From a virus: DNA of 64,000 bases. The stretch's first letter is position 1. Every line of letters starts with the position of its first letter. Of this stretch, positions 1 to 5,554 are shown in pieces. Below the pieces are notes generated by a model. The model made no database searches. It saw only the letters and a program-made list of their open reading frames with translations, and was not told where the DNA came from. The position numbers were made by a program, and so were the translations under genes. Location of the stretch: the IMG/VR virus record IMGVR_UViG_3300042301_002363, positions 1 through 64,000 of that record, one strand, 5' to 3'.

Positions 1-636
1 GATATAGATGAAAAGGATGAAGAACTATTCTTTAGCATTTGCAAAGAGTGGGAAGATTTGACGCAACTACAGCTTGAGTCTGTAGAGTACAAGAAGATGA
101 TTATTGGTGATGTAAACAATTACATTGGAATCTATGACAATGGTAAGACAAAATGCAAAGGTAGATTTGAGTTTGAAGAATTACCTCTTCATAAGAATAA
201 ATCTAATCTTGTAATACCTAAAGCATGGTTTGAATACTTTGTAAATGGTACTGATCCAAAAGAGTATCTCATGACAAACAGAAATATATTTGACTATTGC
301 ACTGGTTCTAAAATCAAAGGTAATTGGTTCTTTGTAGAGCGAGGTGTAAAAGAAGGTGTCTTTTATGAAAACAAGTTACAAAAACTTGTAAGATATTTTG
401 TATCCAAAAAAGGCACTAAAATAATTAAATGTAATCCTGATGGTAGACAAATACAACTTGAGAGTGGTCCAATTTTACAGACCATTTTTAACAAAGCAGT
501 TGTATTACCATGGGAAGAATATGACATTGATGAGAAATATTATCTTGATAAAATCTATGATGAGATTAAAAAGATAGAAAGCACATCTGAAGTCATTCCA
601 CAAAATATGTATCAACAGTTAAAATTAGAATTATGA
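1..636 (+). CDS. DNA polymerase family B, C-terminal part (5' end outside window)
   Basis: The reading frame is open from the left edge, so this is the 3' part of a longer gene. About 211 residues are visible. The segment with GDVNNYIGIY, then KCKGRF, then NKSNLVIPKA about 30 residues further on, and later LQKLVRYFVSKKG and NPDGR, matches my memory of the C-terminal palm/thumb end of family B DNA polymerases in Bacteroidota and crAss-like phages. The catalytic YxDTD motif would lie upstream and is not visible, so the call rests on family style only. A TTG at 58 could pass as a start, but the open frame upstream makes an internal start unlikely. The stop overlaps the next start by four bases (ATGA), which implies translational coupling. 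Alternative: another replication protein with the same C-terminal region. Confidence 0.6.
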   Translation, partial: DIDEKDEELFFSICKEWEDLTQLQLESVEYKKMIIGDVNNYIGIYDNGKTKCKGRFEFEELPLHKNKSNLVIPKAWFEYFVNGTDPKEYLMTNRNIFDYCTGSKIKGNWFFVERGVKEGVFYENKLQKLVRYFVSKKGTKIIKCNPDGRQIQLESGPILQTIFNKAVVLPWEEYDIDEKYYLDKIYDEIKKIESTSEVIPQNMYQQLKLEL

Positions 637-1412
637 AAAGAACAGTAAGTGGCATGGATGCCTATGCGAAAATTCTGTCTACTGGATTACCAGAGAAAAC
701 AGAAACTTACACCCCAATCTCACATGCAAGTGTGATAAACCGTGTGAGAAGTGAGATAACCAATGCTGGTTTTATTATCACTGGAGAAGATTACAGATGT
801 ACCAATGATGGGCAAATTGCTCTAGGTACATTAAGAATGAATTATAAAGCAGACCCAGACATTGAGTTGTCTGCTAATTTTACCAATTCATACAACAAAC
901 AACTTGCCTTCAGATTTAATCTTGGAGGCTTAGTAAAAGTCTGTATGAATGGTATGATGTTGAATAACAACAAGTTTGGCAAATTTAAACGCGTACATAA
1001 AGGTGCAGCAGATCTTTTAGCAGAAGGTATCATTAGTGATTATATAAATAACGCTGGTGAATACTGGGATTCTTTAGTAGAACACAAAGATTCTATGAAA
1101 GGAATCTTATTGTCAAGCACTGCGCAGCATGATGTACTAGGTGAATTATTCTTAAAAAGAGATGTCATAAATACAATGCAGCTTAACACTGTAAAGAAAG
1201 AGTTGATTAAACCATCTTTTGATTATAAAGTTGATTCTGATTCTGCGTGGGCATTGTATAATCACATTACTTTAGCACTGAAAGATTCACATCCTTCAGA
1301 CTGGATGGAAGATCAAATCAAAGTTCATGAAGTGTTTTCTAATATGCTTGACTTGGATAAAACTGAAGTAGAACTAACACCTGTAGAAGATGAACATATC
1401 ATTCTTGAATGA
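633..1412 (+). CDS. DUF932-like phage protein
   Basis: This is a 259-residue protein translated from an ATGA overlap with the polymerase gene. The middle contains the pattern FTNSYNKQLAFRFNLGG, then VCMNGM, then FKRVHKG, which resembles the core of DUF932 (phage/plasmid-like) proteins: an F-x-N-S turn, a V-C-x-N-G segment and a conserved histidine shortly after. The biochemical role of DUF932 is not established. The family is often found beside replication or recombination genes in phages and plasmids, which fits its place behind the polymerase. There is no signal peptide or membrane segment. The C-terminus is acidic. The family assignment is by pattern recognition and is moderately sure. Confidence 0.6.
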   Translation: MKRTVSGMDAYAKILSTGLPEKTETYTPISHASVINRVRSEITNAGFIITGEDYRCTNDGQIALGTLRMNYKADPDIELSANFTNSYNKQLAFRFNLGGLVKVCMNGMMLNNNKFGKFKRVHKGAADLLAEGIISDYINNAGEYWDSLVEHKDSMKGILLSSTAQHDVLGELFLKRDVINTMQLNTVKKELIKPSFDYKVDSDSAWALYNHITLALKDSHPSDWMEDQIKVHEVFSNMLDLDKTEVELTPVEDEHIILE

Positions 1413-1578
1413 CATAATAAAAGATACTTATTATGTAGTTATGAAGAGAAAGAAAAACTCTAATCATGACAAGTTAGAAATTCTCAGAAGATTCTTAAAA
1501 GTAAAGTACAATATTACTATTGGAATGGAGTCTTTGAAAAGAAGAGATAAAGAATACAAGGGTCAAAATAAAGGTTAA
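1390..1578 (+). CDS. small basic hypothetical protein
   Basis: This small ORF of 62 codons overlaps the end of the DUF932-like gene by 23 bases. An internal ATG at 1441 would give a 45-residue version beginning MKRKKNSNHD, which avoids the overlap. The product is rich in lysine and arginine and ends in KEYKGQNKG. It has no recognisable domain. It is the last gene before a strong hairpin at 1587-1631, so it lies in the same transcript as the polymerase. It could be a real small DNA- or RNA-binding protein or a chance ORF. The charged composition and position make it plausible. Confidence 0.4.
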   Translation: MNISFLNDIIKDTYYVVMKRKKNSNHDKLEILRRFLKVKYNITIGMESLKRRDKEYKGQNKG

Positions 1579-1586
1579 ATGGAAAG

Positions 1587-1631
1587 TCTGTAGAAACGAA
1601 AATCCCCCATCACTGGGGGACTTTCTACAGA
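1587..1631. terminator. bidirectional hairpin terminator between convergent operons
   Basis: A two-tier inverted repeat. The outer stem pairs TCTGTAGAAA (1587-1596) with TTTCTACAGA (1622-1631). The inner stem pairs TCCCCC (1603-1608) with GGGGGA (1615-1620) around a six-base loop. On the minus strand the inner stem is followed by TTTT and more T-rich sequence. It lies between the plus-strand polymerase operon and the minus-strand lysis operon, so it probably ends transcripts from both sides. Confidence 0.8.
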
Positions 1632-1669
1632 AGAAGAAAAACCACTAAACATTTGCATAGTAGCATCTT

Positions 1670-1816
1670 TTATCGCCCTTGCCCTTTGTAGCTCTTGCGA
1701 TAGTTTTTTGAGTTCTTAGACTTTGATGTTTTTGTTTTTGCATGAACACCTGGTCTAGAAACTTCAGGTTTCTTCAAAAAGGATGTAACGCTACTGGTTT
1801 TAAGCTTCGCTGCCAT
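1670..1816 (-). CDS. 48-residue basic small protein, last gene of the lysis operon
   Basis: This short gene starts at the ATG at 1816, overlapping the end of the upstream holin gene by 17 bases in another frame, and stops with TAA at 1670-1672. The product begins MAAKLKTSS. Its second half is very basic and low in complexity, with the pattern PGVHAKTKTSKSKNSKNYRK followed by SYKGQGR at the C-terminus. I recognise similar short basic proteins ending in K-x-Y-x-GQG in Bacteroidota and their phages, but I know of no function. It follows the second holin and precedes the terminator, so it shares the lysis transcript. A nucleic-acid-binding or ribosome-associated role is possible from composition alone. 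Confidence 0.65.
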   Translation of the reverse strand: MAAKLKTSSVTSFLKKPEVSRPGVHAKTKTSKSKNSKNYRKSYKGQGR

Positions 1817-1985
1817 CTTTCTTTTCTTTTTTGTCTACAACAGACCATATAAGACCTGCTAGAGTAATTACAGAACCAACAATTTCAGTAAGTGTAGATT
1901 CATCAACTGTGCCTCTTACAACAAGAAAACCTCCAACAAAGGTTAAAATGTGTCGTGCAATTCCTAGGATTTGATTTTGATTCAT
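1800..1985 (-). CDS. small two-helix holin (Pam3-gp28 type)
   Basis: A 61-residue protein with two hydrophobic helices at about residues 9-27 and 33-50, separated by a short polar turn, and a highly charged tail (DKKEKKDGSEA). The pattern IARHILTFVGG, then EIVGSVITLAGLIWSVVDKK, matches the Pam3-gp28 family of putative phage holins. Holins open the inner membrane at a set time and release or activate the endolysin. The gene lies downstream of two lytic enzymes in a tight minus-strand operon. It is one of several small membrane proteins in this cassette, so holin and antiholin roles cannot be told apart from sequence. Confidence 0.75.
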   Translation of the reverse strand: MNQNQILGIARHILTFVGGFLVVRGTVDESTLTEIVGSVITLAGLIWSVVDKKEKKDGSEA

Positions 1986-1999
1986 ACTTATTAGTTTAA

Positions 2000-2815
2000 T
2001 TAAATAATATCGCTGCTTTCTATTAATGTATAGGTAAAGTTATTACCATGAAGTGCTTTGGCCTTGCGACAAATTGCCATAAACTCTTCAAAGTCTGCTG
2101 CTTTTTTAAACACTTGACATCCTTCAGACCAGTTTTCTACAAATGTAGAATCTGCACCTGCTTTATGAATATTGATACCAAAAACACCTTCTTGAATAGA
2201 TTTCTCATCATATGTCATATCTTTGTTTGGATCACGATAAACTTTTACTGGTTTGTTTTGTCCTAATGCTTCATACTTACCAGCGTGAAGTCTCATGATA
2301 TGAGAGTCAACATATTGACCTTCAACTAGTCTAGCAACACCAGCCTTGTTACCAAATTGCATAACACCCTTTGTTCCTGGATCTGTAGTAGCTGGCCATA
2401 CGTGGCATTTCCAAACTCCATTTTCTGTATAAGAAAGAGTTATGTTATCATCAAATAGATTAGTTACCTTCTGACCTGTTGCAGAATTTCTTACCCCAAT
2501 GATGTTTAAAAGAAAGTCTTTATGCTCAAACCACTTATAACCTTTTGCCTTAACAGCAGTTTCAAGTTGTTCTTTGGTATACTTACCTACTGTTGCAGGT
2601 TTATTACTTTCAGTAGCACCAAATTTAGTTACAATAATGCCAAGTTTGGCTAATGTAGCAGGACCTACAATTCCATCTGGAGTAAGTCCCTGCTTTTTTT
2701 GAAACTCAATAACAGCAGCTTCTGTTTTTGGTCCAAAGTTTCCTGTTTGCTCTACACCTAATACTGCTTGAATTTTCTTAACAACATCATTGTTGTCTCC
2801 TTTTTTCAGTGTCAT
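2000..2815 (-). CDS. peptidoglycan-binding protein with L,D-transpeptidase-like C-terminal domain
   Basis: A 271-residue protein. Residues about 5-60 form a classic PG_binding_1 repeat (LKKGDNNDVVKKIQAVLG, then GNFGPKTEAAVIEFQKKQGL, then DGIVGPATLAKLG). After a short linker the C-terminal region contains INIHKAG with His217 and NWSEGCQVF with Cys233. This recalls the His and Ser-x-Gly-Cys active site of YkuD-type L,D-transpeptidases, though the second residue is Glu rather than the usual His or Arg. There is no signal peptide, so release would depend on the holin. The product probably binds and remodels or cleaves the cell wall during lysis. The gene follows the lysozyme with an 11-base gap. 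The binding domain is sure; the catalytic assignment is moderate. Confidence 0.75.
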   Translation of the reverse strand: MTLKKGDNNDVVKKIQAVLGVEQTGNFGPKTEAAVIEFQKKQGLTPDGIVGPATLAKLGIIVTKFGATESNKPATVGKYTKEQLETAVKAKGYKWFEHKDFLLNIIGVRNSATGQKVTNLFDDNITLSYTENGVWKCHVWPATTDPGTKGVMQFGNKAGVARLVEGQYVDSHIMRLHAGKYEALGQNKPVKVYRDPNKDMTYDEKSIQEGVFGINIHKAGADSTFVENWSEGCQVFKKAADFEEFMAICRKAKALHGNNFTYTLIESSDII

Positions 2816-2825
2816 AATTCTATAT

Positions 2826-3284
2826 TTATTTTTTAAAGTACAAGTTTGCTTCAGCTTCTCTACGTCTAACTAAACCAGTCAGCGTTTTACCACCTGCTTT
2901 TACCCATTTCATAAATTCTAATCTGATAGATTCATCATTAGGATTAGCGTTTACTTTTTTAAGTAACGTAGAAGATTTCAAGTTTGCTGGCCCTAAGTTG
3001 TAAGCAAATGATACTAACGCATCAAATTGATTCTGTGTAATAGTGTCTACACAATAACTGTCTACGTATTTTTCAAAACTAATAAGCATGTTTGCTAACA
3101 ATTCAACAGCTTGTTCTTCTGTTATGCTTGCATCACTCATTGTTACTTTTTTCCCACCAGGATAGAATGTTGCACCATATCCAATTGTAGGAACACCTGC
3201 AGAACATTTGTAAGGAGCTGCTCTGAACCCTTCAAAAGATTTGATTAAATCAATCCCTGCTTTCGCTGTCTGTGTTATTTTCAT
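2826..3284 (-). CDS. endolysin: GH24 (T4/P22-type) lysozyme
   Basis: A 152-residue glycoside hydrolase family 24 muramidase, the usual size for the family. The N-terminal catalytic signature is Glu18-x8-Cys27-x5-Thr33 within SFEGFRAAPYKC and GVPTIGYG, the Glu/Cys/Thr variant of the E-8-D/C-5-T triad. Other family landmarks follow: TITQNQFDALVSFAYNLG and the C-terminal LVRRREAEANLY. It cleaves the beta-1,4 bond between N-acetylmuramic acid and N-acetylglucosamine. No signal or signal-anchor sequence is present, so holin-dependent export is expected. The start overlaps the preceding holin-like gene by 35 bases, which is compatible with translational coupling. This is the most secure call in the lysis operon. 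Confidence 0.95.
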   Translation of the reverse strand: MKITQTAKAGIDLIKSFEGFRAAPYKCSAGVPTIGYGATFYPGGKKVTMSDASITEEQAVELLANMLISFEKYVDSYCVDTITQNQFDALVSFAYNLGPANLKSSTLLKKVNANPNDESIRLEFMKWVKAGGKTLTGLVRRREAEANLYFKK

Positions 3285-3525
3285 CTTCGTTCTTTTTTTT
3301 GTTTGACATAATTCTACCTACTGTAGTAATTCCAAATGCTCCAAGGGTAATAATCATAAAGCCATCAAAGATGAACTCTTTTATGACAAGTTCTTTACCC
3401 CATATGCCTGTAACTACATCTACTGTTAGGATAAATACCATAGCAAAAAATGCTATTACCCCTACAAATGTTTGCTCGTTTATTTGATTATCATTTGAAA
3501 CGAGTTGTTTAAAAAACTTTTTCAT
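3250..3525 (-). CDS. holin-like membrane protein
   Basis: I place the start at the ATG at 3525 (MKKFFKQLVSNDN), giving 91 residues. It lies five bases after the stop of the PAS gene and has an A-rich ribosome binding region. A longer start at 3588 would overlap the PAS gene by about 60 bases. The product has two hydrophobic helices (about residues 20-38 and 46-66) joined by WGKELVIKEFIF, with a charged tail (KKKNEDENNTDSESRD). This is the layout of class II holins. It directly precedes the lysozyme gene and overlaps it, the usual holin-endolysin order. Exact family not recognised. Confidence 0.7.
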   Translation of the reverse strand: MKKFFKQLVSNDNQINEQTFVGVIAFFAMVFILTVDVVTGIWGKELVIKEFIFDGFMIITLGAFGITTVGRIMSNKKKNEDENNTDSESRD

Positions 3526-3529
3526 ATTC

Positions 3530-4645
3530 TTACTTTTTTTCTTTACTGCCTTCTTGAGTAGCATACTTGATACCCATGATTGTACCAACTATTGAAAAGG
3601 CATTTGTTAATAATACACTAAACATGTTACTCCATGTTGAACCAATAATTTGTGTGTCTTGATTTGTTACAATGGCCATCCAGTATAACACAGTTGTTAC
3701 AGCCCCCACTCCTACTATAACAGATAACGCAACTTTGACAATTATTTTTATTAGCTCACTTTGACTTTTCTTCATCATTACATCTAAGTCATTTAAAGCT
3801 GCATCTTTCTCTATCTCTATTGCATTTTTAAGTTTTTGAGAGTTATCAAGTTCTATTTGTAAATTCTTTGAAAGATCCTCTATCTTCTTCTCATTGTTTA
3901 CAGCTTCAGTAACATCAGTTGCAATTTTAACTACGTCAGTGATATTTCCTTTACTGTCTAAAACAGGATTATAAGATGCTTGTAAGTAAACAGTAGAACC
4001 ATCTACTTTTCTTCTTTCAAATATCCCATCAAAGTATTTTCCTTTTCTTAAACTTTCCCAAAACTTAGTATACTCATCAGACTTAGAATACTCATAACTT
4101 ACAAAAACACTGTGATGTTTACCAATGACTTTATTTTGCTCATTAGCTTTATAACCCATTGTTTCTAAGAATACAGAATTTACTTCTGTTATAAACCCAT
4201 CAATGTTAAAATTGATAAGAGCTGTACTTCTGTTGATTGCGTCTATCTGTTTTTTGCTATTGACAATTAAACTAATGTCAGTAGCAATCTTCATTACTTT
4301 AGTAATCTTACCATCCTCATTAAAGATAGGATTGTAAGTTGCTTGAAGATTGATAAGACTTCCATCCTTTCTTCTTCTTTCAAATTCACCAGTGTAATAC
4401 TTACCACTTCTTAAGATGTCCCAGAACTTTTCATACTCAAGGGATCTTGCGTAATCATCACATACAAAGATGCTATGGTGTTTACCAATGATATCATCAT
4501 GGTTGCCTTTGCCATAACCCATTGCTTCCAAAAAAATGTCATTAACCCCTAGTATAATACCAGCGAGGTCAAAGTAGATAATAGCGTTGCTTCTATTAAT
4601 CGCTTCAAGTCTACTTAATAATTCTTCTTTTGGTAAATTTTTCAT
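3530..4645 (-). CDS. tandem-PAS sensor protein with C-terminal membrane hairpin in the lysis operon
   Basis: A 371-residue protein. Two PAS domains of the chemotaxis-receptor/BdlA type occupy about residues 15-125 and 136-246. Each has GKHHS, EYxKFW, LRxGKY, FERR, DG, the YNP turn and a terminal K-I-A-T-D. By my hand alignment about 61 of 110 positions match, so they arose by duplication. A coiled-coil stretch (about 247-295) leads into two membrane helices (about 301-325 and 343-363) joined by a short polar loop, and then a lysine-rich tail. Such PAS domains usually bind haem, FAD or small ligands, or sense redox state. No kinase, cyclase or methyl-accepting domain follows. The start overlaps the upstream stop by one base (TAATG), and the holin and lysozyme genes follow at once. 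I infer a sensor that gates lysis or acts as an antiholin. The ligand is unknown. Confidence 0.85.
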   Translation of the reverse strand: MKNLPKEELLSRLEAINRSNAIIYFDLAGIILGVNDIFLEAMGYGKGNHDDIIGKHHSIFVCDDYARSLEYEKFWDILRSGKYYTGEFERRRKDGSLINLQATYNPIFNEDGKITKVMKIATDISLIVNSKKQIDAINRSTALINFNIDGFITEVNSVFLETMGYKANEQNKVIGKHHSVFVSYEYSKSDEYTKFWESLRKGKYFDGIFERRKVDGSTVYLQASYNPVLDSKGNITDVVKIATDVTEAVNNEKKIEDLSKNLQIELDNSQKLKNAIEIEKDAALNDLDVMMKKSQSELIKIIVKVALSVIVGVGAVTTVLYWMAIVTNQDTQIIGSTWSNMFSVLLTNAFSIVGTIMGIKYATQEGSKEKK

Positions 4646-4902
4646 TACTTATTTATCAATTGTCTCACTGTATCTGCTAAATCTCCAACATTCTTTGCTA
4701 GATTTTTAATTTCCAACTGAGTTTGCTCTTGAATAGCTTGGTACTTTAGTCTTGATTCTTGTTCTACAAGTTCAATTTTTCCTTTAAGTTTACCTTGTTC
4801 TTCTGTATTTTTACGTACATCACTGTGTACAATTTTTAAGAAGTATCCAATAATTGTTATGGCAGTACCCAAGATGAATACTACAATGTCTGAACTTGTC
4901 AT
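4645..4902 (-). CDS. small membrane-anchored coiled-coil protein (XhlA/holin-like)
   Basis: An 85-residue protein with one N-terminal membrane helix (about residues 5-24, SDIVVFILGTAITIIGYFLK) followed by about 55 residues of charged, heptad-like helix rich in Glu, Gln and Lys. This architecture resembles XhlA-type haemolysin/holin accessory proteins, although in XhlA the membrane helix is C-terminal. Here the coiled coil would face one side of the membrane and might pair with the coiled coil of the PAS protein encoded next. Its start overlaps the spanin stop by four bases (ATGA) and its stop overlaps the PAS start by one base, so the three products are translationally coupled. Confidence 0.6.
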   Translation of the reverse strand: MTSSDIVVFILGTAITIIGYFLKIVHSDVRKNTEEQGKLKGKIELVEQESRLKYQAIQEQTQLEIKNLAKNVGDLADTVRQLINK

Positions 4903-5375
4903 CTCCTAAATTGTTTAATGATTAATAAGATTGCAACTAATATTATAGCAAGAAATAGCATCCACCAAGGAAAACCTGATCTTTCTGTATACTTTGTTTT
5001 TTTAGTTTCAGCTTTGGTATTTTGCTTATTAATCTTAACTGCTGCAGATAATGAGTCATCATACATTCTAGCCATGATTTTCAGTGAGTCTTTGAATCTC
5101 TTATTATCAAATCTAGTTTGCCATCTAGTTTGCCATCTTGTTTCTACAGTGGCTTCTGGACAATTGCAGGGTACTTGGGTAGTAACATAGATTAATGAGT
5201 CTTTGCCATCTTTACCTTTGACAAGTAAAGTATCTGTTTTTTCTACATAGATTGTATCACACGTAATTTTACCACCTTTGGAATAGAACTTATCCAAATG
5301 GTATTTAGCATTGTGACAACTAGATACAATAACTAACAATGACAATAATGTAAGTAGTACAAAAAGTTTTTTCAT
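4899..5375 (-). CDS. unimolecular spanin (u-spanin)
   Basis: A 158-residue protein with a lipoprotein signal peptide (residues 1-20, ending LLVIVSSC with lipobox Cys20) and a C-terminal membrane helix (about 133-154, FPWWMLFLAIILVAILLIIK) with a short basic tail. Tethering to the outer membrane by lipid and to the inner membrane by the C-terminal helix is the defining layout of u-spanins such as T1 gp11, which fuse the two membranes in the final step of lysis of diderm hosts. The periplasmic part contains a beta-rich stretch, PCNCPE, and a duplicated RWQT element. It is the first gene of the lysis operon. It implies a Gram-negative host. Confidence 0.85.
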   Translation of the reverse strand: MKKLFVLLTLLSLLVIVSSCHNAKYHLDKFYSKGGKITCDTIYVEKTDTLLVKGKDGKDSLIYVTTQVPCNCPEATVETRWQTRWQTRFDNKRFKDSLKIMARMYDDSLSAAVKINKQNTKAETKKTKYTERSGFPWWMLFLAIILVAILLIIKQFRR

Positions 5376-5554
5376 ATGTCTTTTTTTGTACTCTCACCTT
5401 CCTCAAGTATAAGATAATACAAATATCTGAAATTACATGAAAATACTTACACATTTTGTAAATTTTTTTCATAAAGTTTTTTGGCAGCCAATGTAAATTT
5501 TACGATCTTTGTTGCCTTTCCATTTTATTTTTTTAACCCTATAATTCTTAAATT
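5376..5554. other. divergent intergenic region between lysis and RNR operons
   Basis: At 179 bases this is the largest non-coding stretch in the window. It separates the minus-strand lysis operon from the plus-strand reductase operon and must hold promoters for both. It is very AT-rich. A plus-strand promoter candidate is listed separately. On the minus strand GATATTTG and TATACTTG (about 5400-5430) each miss one position of the Bacteroidota -7 consensus but lack a well-spaced -33 element. No ORF or stable hairpin was found. Confidence 0.6.
5480..5511 (+). promoter_or_regulatory. candidate Bacteroidota-type promoter for the RNR operon
   Basis: TTTG at 5480-5483 is separated by 20 bases from GATCTTTG at 5504-5511. 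The Bacteroidota sigma consensus is TTTG at -33 and TAnnTTTG at -7, so only the first base of the -7 element deviates. The spacing equals that of the two minus-strand candidates in this window. The reductase start codon lies about 44 bases downstream. Confidence 0.4.

Noticed and set aside
1555-1690. Similarity of the C-termini YKGQNKG (plus strand) and YKGQGR (minus strand) as a duplicated gene pair
   Set aside because: Only a few residues match and the rest of the two small proteins differs; chance or shared basic composition is enough.
3526-3588. N-terminal extension of the holin-like protein
   Set aside because: The longer start would overlap the PAS gene by about 60 bases and adds a poor basic segment. 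The ATG at 3525 fits the operon spacing.
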